From positions 1 to 64,000 of the forward strand of contig CAAFLX010000030.1 of assembly GCA_900763875.1 (NCBI GenBank): a DNA stretch of 64,000 nucleotides, written 5' to 3'. Under the pieces are notes generated by a model, which saw only the letters and a program-made list of their open reading frames with translations, searched no databases and had not been told where the DNA came from. The DNA comes from Clostridia bacterium. GTDB lineage: Bacteria; Bacillota; Clostridia; Christensenellales; CAG-917. A program made the position numbers and the translations under genes. Of the stretch, positions 52,803 to 61,233 are shown one piece after another. Within the stretch, counting starts at the first letter, position 1, and each line of letters begins with the position of its first letter.

Positions 52803-54281
52803 ATGGATAAATTTGACCTTTATCGCGATATTGCCTCGCGCACCGGCGGTGATATTTACGTCGGAGTCGTCGGCCCTGTGCGCACGGGCAAATCTACGCT
52901 TATCAAACAGGTGATGCAACAATTTGTCATTGACGGCATCCAAAATCCCGACGACCGCTCCCGCGCTATCGACGAAATACCGCAATCGGCGGACGGCAAA
53001 ACAATCATGACCACGCAGCCCAGATTTGTGCCAAACGAGGCGGTGAGAGTGTCTGTGGGCGAGAATATCGCCGTCAATTTGCGCTTTATCGACTGCGTTG
53101 GGTATCTCGTTGACGGCGCGCTCGGAGCAGAGGAGGACGGCAAGGAACGTATGGTGTCAACGCCGTGGGCAAGCGAGGCTATGCCTTTTTCAAGAGCCGC
53201 CGAAATCGGAACGCAAAAGGTCATAAAAGAGCATAGCACCATTGCGATTGCGCTCACCACTGACGGAAGTTTCGGCTCGATCGACAGGGAAGATTATGTC
53301 GAGGCGGAAGAGAGAGTTATATCCGAACTCAAAGAGTGTAAAAAACCGTTTGTCATCGTGCTGAACGTTGCCGACGTCCACGCCGAGAGCGCGCAAAAGC
53401 TCAAAGCCGAACTTGAACAAAAGTACGACGCGCCCGTCGTTGTCAAAAACGCTCTCGATATGAGCGAGGAAGATATAAGCGAGATTTTGCAGTCGGTTTT
53501 GCTTGAATTTTCCGTCAAAATCATCGACTTCGATTTGCCGCGCTGGGTGCAGTCGTTGCCTCTCGATTGCGACGTCGTCGGCGAGATTCTCGACAGAGTG
53601 CGCGCTATGGCAGAGGATATCGACAAGATGCGCGACTACGACAAAATCGATTCGTATTTCGAGGACGCGAGGTTTTGGAAACAGCCCTCGTCAATCGAGC
53701 TTGACGCAGGCAAGGGTAGAGTTCAGGTCAAGATGTCAACGGGCGACGACGTGTTTTTCAAGGTGGCTAGCGAGCAATGCGCAATCGACGTCAAGGACGA
53801 TTTCGACCTCTTGAAAGAACTCAAAATGCTTTGTAAGGATAGAGAAAAAATAGGCAAAATTCAATCCGCAATGGAGCAGGTCGAAACCCTCGGCTACGGA
53901 ATCGTCGCGCCGACAATGGACGAAATCGAATTGAAGCAACCCGAAATTTTGCGCCAAGGTCAGCAGTACGGTGTCAAACTTTCGGCAAAAGCTCCGTCGT
54001 TGCACATAATGAAAGTGGACGTTGAAACAGAGGTAAGCCCCATCATCGGCAGCGAGCAACAAAGCAAAGATATGGTTGAAGGTATGCTCCAAGATTTTGA
54101 AAACGACAAGCAATCAATCATGAACACAAACATATTCGGCAGGTCGCTCTCAACCCTTGTCGCGGACGGAATCAACAACAAATTGCAAACCGTTCCCACA
54201 GATGCCGAGCAAAAACTGCGCAAGACATTGGGACGAATCGTCAACGAAGGCAAGGGCGGCGTGATTTGCATCTTGTTGTAA
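52803..54281 (+). CDS. spoIVA: Stage IV sporulation protein A (spore coat morphogenetic ATPase)
   Basis: 492 residues, the usual length. An N-terminal TRAFAC-type ATPase domain carries VVGPVRTGKSTLIKQ; the family signature regions RFIDCVGYLVDGA, TPWASEAMPFSRAAEIGTQK and TTDGSFGSIDREDY follow, and it ends GGVICILL. SpoIVA polymerises on the forespore membrane with ATP hydrolysis and is the base layer of the spore coat. Strong ribosome binding site CGGAGGAGTTT. A sporulation-sigma promoter would be expected; I cannot identify one with confidence. Confidence 0.97.
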   Translation: MDKFDLYRDIASRTGGDIYVGVVGPVRTGKSTLIKQVMQQFVIDGIQNPDDRSRAIDEIPQSADGKTIMTTQPRFVPNEAVRVSVGENIAVNLRFIDCVGYLVDGALGAEEDGKERMVSTPWASEAMPFSRAAEIGTQKVIKEHSTIAIALTTDGSFGSIDREDYVEAEERVISELKECKKPFVIVLNVADVHAESAQKLKAELEQKYDAPVVVKNALDMSEEDISEILQSVLLEFSVKIIDFDLPRWVQSLPLDCDVVGEILDRVRAMAEDIDKMRDYDKIDSYFEDARFWKQPSSIELDAGKGRVQVKMSTGDDVFFKVASEQCAIDVKDDFDLLKELKMLCKDREKIGKIQSAMEQVETLGYGIVAPTMDEIELKQPEILRQGQQYGVKLSAKAPSLHIMKVDVETEVSPIIGSEQQSKDMVEGMLQDFENDKQSIMNTNIFGRSLSTLVADGINNKLQTVPTDAEQKLRKTLGRIVNEGKGGVICILL

Positions 54282-54320
54282 CAAAACGCAGTTTACAATA
54301 CCGTTTGTAAAGTATAAAAC

Positions 54321-54365
54321 ACAAAATCCGTCGATAAAGCGATTTGTCGGCGGATTTTGTTTTGA
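54321..54365 (+). terminator. spoIVA terminator
   Basis: ACAAAATCCG pairs exactly with CGGATTTTGT around a partly paired 20-base interior, then TTTTG. Confidence 0.75.
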
Positions 54366-54521
54366 GTTTTCAAAGACGGAATCCGAAAAGACGAAAACGA
54401 AGAAAACTATGCAAAACCGACATATTGTATCAATATTGTTTTTTATATTATGTTTATTTGACATTGAAAAAAATAAATTCTAAAATATGGGCGCAATAAA
54501 CAAGAAGGAAGAAGGCATCGT

Positions 54522-56000
54522 ATGCAAAAAGATTTGACCGTCGGCAAACCTATGAGCGTGATTTGGAAGTTTTGCTTGCCCCTTTTCGGCAGCATAATTT
54601 TTCAACAACTTTACAATCTCGCAGATAGTTTCGTAGCGGGAAAATTTATCGGCGACAACGCGCTCGCCGCCGTCGGTAACAGTTACGAGATAACTCTCAT
54701 TTTCATTGCTTTCGCTTTCGGTTGCAACATCGGTTGCTCGGTTATCGTTTCAAAGTTTTTCGGTGCAAGAAAGTTCAACGATATGAAAACCGCAGTGTTT
54801 ACCACTTGGATTGCGGGTGGCGTTTTGTGCGCGATTCTTATGATTCTCGGCCTTACGCTCAGCGAGGGACTTTTGAAACTTATCCGCACGCCGAGCGAGA
54901 TTATGGCGGATTCCAAACTCTATCTCGACATCTACGTTTGGGGCTTGCCGTTTGTGTTCTTCTACAACATCGCAACGGGTATTTTCTCGGCAATGGGGGA
55001 CAGCCGCACGCCGTTTATATTCCTTGCTTGCTCGTCGCTTGCAAATATCGGTATGGATATTCTGTTCGTCGCGACTTTCAAAATGGGCGTTGCGGGCGTT
55101 GCGTGGGCGACGTTCCTTTGTCAAGGCGTAAGTTGTGTTCTTGCCGTCGCGTTCGTTTTGGTTCAACTCAAGAAGGTCAAAACCGAAGGCAAAATCAAAG
55201 TCTTTTCTTGGCGTATTTTGCGCGATACGGCGGTGATTGCCGTTCCGAGTATCTTCCAACAAAGTTTCATTTCTGTGGGCAATATCATCATTCAAAGTAT
55301 GGTCAACTCGTTCGGCACGGTGGTTATGGCAGGCTACTCGGCAAGCATAAAACTCAACAACCTCGTCGTAACGTCGTTCACCACGATCGGCAACGGTATT
55401 TCAAACTACACGAGCCAGAATCTCGGCGCAAACAAGCCTGAGCGTATTCGCCCCGGGTTTATGTCGGGCTTGATTTTTGTTTGGATTTTGTGCGTGCCTA
55501 TCGTGCTTCTTTATATGCTCGCCGGCAAGCCGCTCCTTCTCATATTCCTCAAAGACGGTGGAAGCGAGTCTATACAAGTCGGGTTGCAGTTCTTGCGTAT
55601 CGTGTCGCCGTTCTACTTTATGGTCGCGGTCAAAATCATTGCCGACGGCGTGCTTCGCGGCGGCGGAAAGATGGGAAGATTTATGATAACCACCTTTTCC
55701 GACCTCATTCTTCGCGTCGTTATATCCGCATTCTTATACAAGCCGATGGGCCCGATGGGTATATGGTGGTCTTGGCCGATAGGTTGGGCGATCGGAACGA
55801 TCCTCTCGGTAGCGTTCTTCTTCACGATAAAGTGGAACAAGCACCTTCCCGAAGAAGTGTATATTCGTGAGCCGAACTTGCCTCAGTCGCTCGTAGATTG
55901 CGATGAAGAACACGCTACGGAAGTTCTCGAATCCGAGCAGGAAGCAATCGACGACGCGCTTGCCGCCGTTGAAACGGATAGCGAAAACGTCACCGAGTGA
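54522..56000 (+). CDS. MATE-family efflux transporter
   Basis: 492 residues with about 12 membrane helices. MATE signatures: PLFGSIIFQQLYNLADSFVA and NALAAVGNS near the N-terminus, and the second-half equivalent NSFGTVVMAGYSASIKLNN. About 45 acidic C-terminal residues are cytoplasmic. It is of the Na+ or H+ coupled multidrug/metabolite exporter type (NorM/DinF-like); the substrate cannot be read. Ribosome binding site AAGAAGGAAGAAGG. A monocistronic unit with its own terminator. Confidence 0.93.
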   Translation: MQKDLTVGKPMSVIWKFCLPLFGSIIFQQLYNLADSFVAGKFIGDNALAAVGNSYEITLIFIAFAFGCNIGCSVIVSKFFGARKFNDMKTAVFTTWIAGGVLCAILMILGLTLSEGLLKLIRTPSEIMADSKLYLDIYVWGLPFVFFYNIATGIFSAMGDSRTPFIFLACSSLANIGMDILFVATFKMGVAGVAWATFLCQGVSCVLAVAFVLVQLKKVKTEGKIKVFSWRILRDTAVIAVPSIFQQSFISVGNIIIQSMVNSFGTVVMAGYSASIKLNNLVVTSFTTIGNGISNYTSQNLGANKPERIRPGFMSGLIFVWILCVPIVLLYMLAGKPLLLIFLKDGGSESIQVGLQFLRIVSPFYFMVAVKIIADGVLRGGGKMGRFMITTFSDLILRVVISAFLYKPMGPMGIWWSWPIGWAIGTILSVAFFFTIKWNKHLPEEVYIREPNLPQSLVDCDEEHATEVLESEQEAIDDALAAVETDSENVTE

Positions 56001-56060
56001 TTGCACCGCAAACGGAAAAATTCGCAATAAATAAAACGGAATAATCGAATAGCAAAGAAA

Positions 56061-56084
56061 AACGCACCGTACGGTGCGTTTTTT
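56061..56084 (+). terminator. Terminator after the MATE gene
   Basis: A perfect 20-bp palindrome AACGCACCGTACGGTGCGTT followed by TTTT. It can act on both strands and also ends the small minus-strand gene beyond. Confidence 0.9.
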
Positions 56085-56112
56085 GATGGATTCTAACGGG
56101 AGAGTAGGAGAA

Positions 56113-56295
56113 TCACCAATCTTCACGGTGATTGATTTTGACATCGTCGTAATACTCAAAGTACTTTTGCTTGTATCTTTGAGTTTCTTGGCGGTGGCGT
56201 TTTAGTTCTTCACGCGCCGCTTTTTCGGCTTCGGTTTTTGGCTCTGCCCCTTTCACTTCGTCAAGAGGAGAGATATTGTATTTCAAATAGTCCAT
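56113..56295 (-). CDS. Small charged helical protein (60 aa)
   Basis: 60 residues. After MDYLKYNISPLDEVKGAE the rest is a highly charged helix (EKAAREELKRHRQETQRYKQ) ending in an acidic/aromatic tail. No known family. The start is placed at this ATG because the longer frame begins with a GTG that belongs to the palindrome array upstream. No clear ribosome binding site, so expression is uncertain. Confidence 0.5.
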   Translation of the reverse strand: MDYLKYNISPLDEVKGAEPKTEAEKAAREELKRHRQETQRYKQKYFEYYDDVKINHREDW

Positions 56296-56305
56296 AACAA
56301 TTTGA

Positions 56306-56400
56306 AAGTGATATTGCACCGATGGTGCAATTGTATTGTGACGTTGTCACAGTGATATTTGCGCTGTGCGCAAGTGAGATTGCGGCAATGCCGCAGTTGC
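56306..56400. repeat. GTGATAT-linked palindrome array, locus 2
   Basis: Palindromes TGCACCGATGGTGCA, TGTGACGTTGTCACA, TTGCGCTGTGCGCAA and TGCGGCAATGCCGCA, joined by GTGATAT, ATTGTAT, GTGATAT and GTGAGAT. It lies between YhbY and the small minus-strand gene. Confidence 0.88.
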
Positions 56401-56450
56401 GGTTTTCACTCTAAATAGCACATATCGTGCAAATAGGGTGCGAATAAATT

Positions 56451-56744
56451 TTAGATTTCGATATGCTCCACGTCGTCGCGGGTGCTGCGCTTGTAGATGA
56501 CGATTTTGTTGCCTATTGCGGTGACGGGGTCTGCGCCCGTCTTTTGGCATACTTCGTCCAAAACGTCCTTGGTGTTTGCCTCGGCGTTGCGGAGCACTGA
56601 GATTTTGACAAGTTCGTGCAAGTCAAGCGCGAGGCAGATGTCCTTGACTTGGTTGTCGCCCACGCCGTTTTTGCCGATTTGGAAGATTGGATTTATCGAT
56701 TGCGCCATACTGCGGAGCTTGGCGCGTTGAGAGCTTGTAAGCAT
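56451..56744 (-). CDS. yhbY: YhbY-family RNA-binding protein
   Basis: 97 residues, the family's usual size. A single CRM (KH-like) domain: LTSSQRAKLRSMAQSINPIF, QIGKNGV (GxxG-type loop), ELVKISVLRNA, and a final IGNKIVIYKRS strand. It binds pre-50S ribosomal particles. Ribosome binding site AGAGGATACT. Confidence 0.95.
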   Translation of the reverse strand: MLTSSQRAKLRSMAQSINPIFQIGKNGVGDNQVKDICLALDLHELVKISVLRNAEANTKDVLDEVCQKTGADPVTAIGNKIVIYKRSTRDDVEHIEI

Positions 56745-56820
56745 AGTATCCTCTTTGATTGACTTATTTGTTTGAATATATCAGCAATATATTAGCATTT
56801 TTGGCGCGGATATGCAAGCG

Positions 56821-58002
56821 TCAGGACATTTTTCTGTCCATATCGATGACGAAATAGTATTTTGTTTGGTCGTTTTCAAACTCTTTGCGCATGGCGGCTT
56901 TTACGTCGTCAAGGGTTAGTTTGCTGTCGTAGGGGATAACAACGTCAAAGAGCATATTTGTGTGCGTTTCGCCGCTGACGAGCCTGAAATCATGCAAGGA
57001 CAAATTCTCGTCAAGGTTGGCAAGGGCGGATTGTGCGCGCGCTTTGAGGGTGGCGAGCTGTTGATTTTTGGTGTCCACGGGGTCCATATGAATGGTGATG
57101 CGCACTTGCATATCGCTCCAAAAATCGTGCTCGATGTTGTCTATGACGTCGTGGCTCTTGGTGATTTCAACGTCTGCCGGCACTTCGACGTGCGCAACGA
57201 CAAAGCAATGGTTTTCGCCATAGCTGTGCACAACGAGGTCGTGAACGCCGATTACGCCCTCATATGAGAGTATTTTTGCGGTGATTTTGTCAACGAGTTC
57301 CTTTGGCGGTTTTTCGCCGAGAATGGGGGACATAGCCTCTTTGATGAGGAGTAGGCTCGACACGATGATAAACGCCGACACGGCGATACCCATTATGCCG
57401 TCCACGCTGACTTTGGGGCTGATTTTGTCGCCTGCAACGTCAATGACTATGGTTGATATGAGCACGGCGAGGGTGGCAAGCACGTCGTTGCGGCTGTCCG
57501 CCGCGGACGCTTTGAGCGCGCCGCTGTTTATCGCCTTTGAAAAGTCAAGATAGATGAGCATTTGCACGAGTTTCATTGCAATAGCCACGCCGAGCACGGC
57601 ATAGGTGTACGCGCTCACGCTCACTTCTTCGGGGGTTATGCACTTTTCGATTGAGGATTTGAAGAGGAGTATGCCGATAAAAAGCACCGTCACCGACACG
57701 AGCAGGGACGTGATGTACTCATACCTTGCGTGTCCGAACGGGTGGTCGTTGTCGGGCGGAGTTGCCGAGAGCTTGAATCCCACAAGCGTAACGACGCTGC
57801 TGCCTGCGTCCGACAAGTTGTTGATTGCGTCCGCAACTATGGTTATGCTGTTGCCAATCAAGCCTACGATAAGTTTGAACACGCACAGCAGGGTGTTTGA
57901 AATTATGCCGAAAATGCCCGCAACCAGCCCGTAGCGAAAGCGGACTTTCGGGTTTTGGGTGTTTTGATAATCCTTTACAAAAAGTTTACGGAAGAATTTC
58001 AT
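56821..58002 (-). CDS. Cation diffusion facilitator metal exporter
   Basis: 393 residues. Six-helix CDF transporter with VADAINNLSDAGSSVVTLVG (metal-site Asp residues) and PFGHARYEYITSL, a second site ASAADSRNDVLAT, and a C-terminal cytoplasmic ferredoxin-like dimerisation domain (GVHDLVVHSYGENH, CFVVAHVEVPAD). About 80 residues follow beyond the usual end. It exports divalent metals (Zn, Mn or Fe) in exchange for protons. The start is the ATG of MKFFRKLF after AGAGAGAAACAAACC; a much longer frame upstream is not family-like. Confidence 0.92.
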   Translation of the reverse strand: MKFFRKLFVKDYQNTQNPKVRFRYGLVAGIFGIISNTLLCVFKLIVGLIGNSITIVADAINNLSDAGSSVVTLVGFKLSATPPDNDHPFGHARYEYITSLLVSVTVLFIGILLFKSSIEKCITPEEVSVSAYTYAVLGVAIAMKLVQMLIYLDFSKAINSGALKASAADSRNDVLATLAVLISTIVIDVAGDKISPKVSVDGIMGIAVSAFIIVSSLLLIKEAMSPILGEKPPKELVDKITAKILSYEGVIGVHDLVVHSYGENHCFVVAHVEVPADVEITKSHDVIDNIEHDFWSDMQVRITIHMDPVDTKNQQLATLKARAQSALANLDENLSLHDFRLVSGETHTNMLFDVVIPYDSKLTLDDVKAAMRKEFENDQTKYYFVIDMDRKMS

Positions 58003-58125
58003 GGTTTGTTTCTCTCTCTTGTTTACTATTAAAATATTCCTTTGCCGAGATATTGTCAACGGTTGGCGAGCAACTGTGCCCCAAGAGAGGGGGAGTTGTG
58101 CATATTTTCGTATGCAAAATGAAAA

Positions 58126-58152
58126 GCGGGTGGAAAAACCACCCGCAATAGC
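58126..58152 (-). terminator. Terminator of the pot operon
   Basis: On the minus strand GCGGGTGG-TTTTT-CCACCCGC followed by TTTTCATTTT, about 32 bases after the potD stop. Confidence 0.88.
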
Positions 58153-58178
58153 TTTTGTCCGTCGTCCGCTTTGCAAAA

Positions 58179-59615
58179 TCACTTTTTGAGTTTTTTGGGT
58201 CTCAATTTGATTGCTTGGCATAGGAAATATATTCCCACCGAGAGCGCTATTGCGCCGATGACTGCGGCAATGACGTACCAAAGATTGACGTCCACTCCGT
58301 CACCCGATTTTGCGCGTTGCCACATATTGACCACCGCCTCGTTGCGTTTGCCGAAGTCACGCATAACGCCGAGCGAATCGTTGATGACGGGGTAGCGTCC
58401 CTCGTCTGAAAAGTAATCGTCCACGTCGTATTCGCAATCTTCAAGATATGCGCGCACGTCCTCGTCCGCTTGCAACGACGCCTTGTTTGCCGCCGAGGTA
58501 TAGCCGATTGCCACGGAGTTGCGCACCGAGCTCATCGGGTTGCACATATAGTCGATAAACATCATTGCGGCAAGTTTGTTGTTGACAGAGGTGGGAATGC
58601 ACCAACCGTCATACCAAATGTTGCTTGCAACGGGCGGAACGTAATATCCGAGTTGACCTTCGCGGCCTTCTTCGACTGCCCAAAGTGCGTCGCCGCTCCA
58701 AGCAAAGTCGGCATAGACAATCTCGTTTATCATATCGTCCTTGCCGAAGTCCACCTCATAACCCGAGATATGCGAGCGTTGCTCGTTGAGCACTTTTTCT
58801 GCGGCGTACACCATTTCGTCATCGGTGCAGTTGATGAGTTCTTGCACGGAGTAGTTCTTGAATTTTTCGGGAAGCAGACCGTATTCGTACATATAAAAGA
58901 TTGCGGCGGCATAGGTGTCGCGCACGCTGTCTTTCATAAGAATTTTGTTTTCGAGTTTCGGATTTTTTTGTACGTTCCAAAGCACGCCCCAGCCGTATTT
59001 TTCAAGTTCTTCTTGGCTCACGACGGAGGTGTTGTAGAGTATGCCGAGAGTGCCGTACATATAGGGCACCATATATTCGGTCATATCGTGGTTCTTGCCG
59101 TCTTGCGACTTTACGTTGCCGAACATCTCCTTGATCTTGTCCATAACCTCAGGCTCGATGTTGCCCCAACCCGACCTTAAACTGCTCATATTGTCCAATG
59201 AAATGCCGTATTTGGTCAATTCGTCTTGAAGTTCGGCTTTGATGTCGTTGTGATTGACAAGGCAGTTTGCAGTGAGCAATTTTTCGATTGCGTATTCGCT
59301 TGGGCAAATCAAATCGACGTTGGCGTCGCCTTTTAGCACCTTTGTCATCATGGTTTCGTTGGTGTCGAAAGTGGTGTAGGTGATTGAGAGGGAACGCCCG
59401 GTTTTTTCCTTGTAGTAGTCGGCAAATTCGTCAAGCAACGTCTTGCCCGTTTCCTTGTCGATTTCGGCGTCGATATAGTCTTCCCAGTTGTAGATGACAA
59501 GTTTGTCGCCGCCTTTTTCGCCTTTTGTGCCGTTGTTGCAGGCGGTGAGGGTGGGCAGCAAAACCGCGCCCAAAACAAAGAGAAGAACAACGAGGGTTAC
59601 GATGCGTTTTTTCAT
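58179..59615 (-). CDS. potD: Spermidine/putrescine-binding lipoprotein with extra C-terminal membrane helix
   Basis: 478 residues. A lipoprotein signal ends in the lipobox LTAC (lipidated Cys26). The PotD/PotF-type binding fold follows: KLVIYNWEDYIDAEIDKETG, VDLICPSEYAIEKLL, SLRSGWGNIEPE, DFAWSGDALWA and YVPPVASNIWYDGWCIPTSV. Unlike usual PotD (about 350 residues), it has a C-terminal membrane helix (about 446-468) and a basic tail, so it seems tethered at both ends. Its start overlaps potC by four bases. It captures polyamines for the PotABC importer. Confidence 0.92.
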   Translation of the reverse strand: MKKRIVTLVVLLFVLGAVLLPTLTACNNGTKGEKGGDKLVIYNWEDYIDAEIDKETGKTLLDEFADYYKEKTGRSLSITYTTFDTNETMMTKVLKGDANVDLICPSEYAIEKLLTANCLVNHNDIKAELQDELTKYGISLDNMSSLRSGWGNIEPEVMDKIKEMFGNVKSQDGKNHDMTEYMVPYMYGTLGILYNTSVVSQEELEKYGWGVLWNVQKNPKLENKILMKDSVRDTYAAAIFYMYEYGLLPEKFKNYSVQELINCTDDEMVYAAEKVLNEQRSHISGYEVDFGKDDMINEIVYADFAWSGDALWAVEEGREGQLGYYVPPVASNIWYDGWCIPTSVNNKLAAMMFIDYMCNPMSSVRNSVAIGYTSAANKASLQADEDVRAYLEDCEYDVDDYFSDEGRYPVINDSLGVMRDFGKRNEAVVNMWQRAKSGDGVDVNLWYVIAAVIGAIALSVGIYFLCQAIKLRPKKLKK

Positions 59616-60439
59616 GCGTTTGCCTCCTTGACCTTTTTCTTTTCGCGCGAGATTTTGAAGAGGTTGATAGACATCACCCCTGCAAGCACGATGACAAATA
59701 TAATCGAGAAGATCGCATACCAGAACGGTTCAAGCCCTTGCACGCGCGCGTCCGAATATATGTAGGTGGACAGAGTGTTGATGCCCGTTGCCGCTCCCTT
59801 GTTGATTTGGGTGATGATGAAGTCGTCCATAGACATAATAAACGCCATCACAAATCCGCTGACGATGCCGGGGGTGATGATGGGTATCATAACCTTGACA
59901 AGAGCCTTGAATGGATTTGCGCCGAGGTCGAGTGCCGCCTCGTAGATGTTGGGGTCCATAGATTCGAGCTTTGGCAATACGCTCAACACGACGTAGGGAG
60001 TGCAGAAAGCGATGTGCGCGATGATGAGGCGCAAGTAGCCTTCGGGGAATGCAAACGTGATGAAGAACACCATCATCGACACCGCCATGACGATTTCGCT
60101 GTTGATGATGGGAAATTGGTTGACGTTTTCAACCACGCGTCTAGATCGCTTGCCGAGGTGGAAGATGCCGATTGACGCAAACGTGCCCATAATCGTTGCG
60201 ATGACGGAAGATATGCTTGCGATGATAAGCGTGTTTGCAATCGCGCTCCAAAGTTCGGGGGATTTGTCCGACTTGAATATGGATATATACGCCTCGAAAC
60301 TGAATCCGTTGTCAAAGTTGAAGTTGGAACTGTTGGAGAACGAGTACACGATGAGCAGGATGATCGGTGCGTACAAGATTGCAAGAATTATCAAAAGATA
60401 AAACTTTTCAAAGAAGCTTGCGATTTTTTGTTTTACCAT
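59612..60439 (-). CDS. potC: Spermidine/putrescine ABC transporter permease
   Basis: 275 residues, about six membrane helices and the ABC permease EAA loop (EAALDLGANPFKALVKVMIP). IILIVYSFSNSSNF near the N-terminus is typical of PotC. Good ribosome binding site AGGAGGTCGTT within the end of potB, which it overlaps by seven bases. Confidence 0.95.
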   Translation of the reverse strand: MVKQKIASFFEKFYLLIILAILYAPIILLIVYSFSNSSNFNFDNGFSFEAYISIFKSDKSPELWSAIANTLIIASISSVIATIMGTFASIGIFHLGKRSRRVVENVNQFPIINSEIVMAVSMMVFFITFAFPEGYLRLIIAHIAFCTPYVVLSVLPKLESMDPNIYEAALDLGANPFKALVKVMIPIITPGIVSGFVMAFIMSMDDFIITQINKGAATGINTLSTYIYSDARVQGLEPFWYAIFSIIFVIVLAGVMSINLFKISREKKKVKEANA

Positions 60440-61233
60440 AACGACCTCCTCACAGCGTTGCTGTTGCGATTGAATTTGTTCATAACGAAGTTTGAGATAA
60501 GCACGAACACGAGCATAACAAGGCTCATTATCGAGCCGACGCCGTACATGCCTTGCTCAAAGCTGAGTTGTATGGAATCGCCGAATAGAAAAATCTTGCC
60601 GTTTGAGAGCAACTGCGAGATTGCGTACGTCGAGATTGTGGGGATAAACACCATGGTGATTCCGCTGAATATTCCGCTCATAGAGAGAGGGAGCGTGGTT
60701 TTCAAAAACACGGTTGCCTTGTCCGCGCCGAGGTCTTGCGCCGCCTCGATATAACTCTTGTCAATGCCCGACAAAGTCGTATGCAAGGGCAAAATCATAA
60801 ACGGCAGATAGTTGTACACCATTCCGAAAAGCACCGTCCCCATTCCAAGCTCTATGCCCAGCGCAATGAAAATCGCCTTTGTGGCAAGCGTGCGAATGAG
60901 GAAGTTTACGCCCATAGGAATAACGTACAGCAACACGAGTATGCGCCCGCTCGACATTTTGGAGAGGAAGTACGCCACGGGATAGCCTATGACAAGGCAG
61001 GCAAGGGTGGTGATGACTCCCACAAGCAGCGAGTTGCCAAGCACCACGAGGCTTGATTTCGACGTGAAAAATATCTTGAAGTTTTCAAGCGTCAAGTGGT
61101 TGTCGCTGTCCAAAAACGCGTTGACGAGAATCAACACAAGAGGCACGACGACAAATAGTATCAGAAAAAGGACGTAGGGCACTGCAAACACCTTTTTCGT
61201 CAATCTGAATTTTTTGCGAGAAGTGTTTGTCAC
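60433..61233 (-). CDS. potB: Spermidine/putrescine ABC transporter permease
   Basis: 266 residues, about six membrane helices and an EAA loop (IEAAQDLGADKATVFLKTTL). PYVLFLILFVVVPLVLILVN at the N-terminus is typical of PotB. It starts with GTG, overlapping the potA stop (GTGA), so it is translationally coupled to potA. Confidence 0.95.
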   Translation of the reverse strand: MTNTSRKKFRLTKKVFAVPYVLFLILFVVVPLVLILVNAFLDSDNHLTLENFKIFFTSKSSLVVLGNSLLVGVITTLACLVIGYPVAYFLSKMSSGRILVLLYVIPMGVNFLIRTLATKAIFIALGIELGMGTVLFGMVYNYLPFMILPLHTTLSGIDKSYIEAAQDLGADKATVFLKTTLPLSMSGIFSGITMVFIPTISTYAISQLLSNGKIFLFGDSIQLSFEQGMYGVGSIMSLVMLVFVLISNFVMNKFNRNSNAVRRSLW

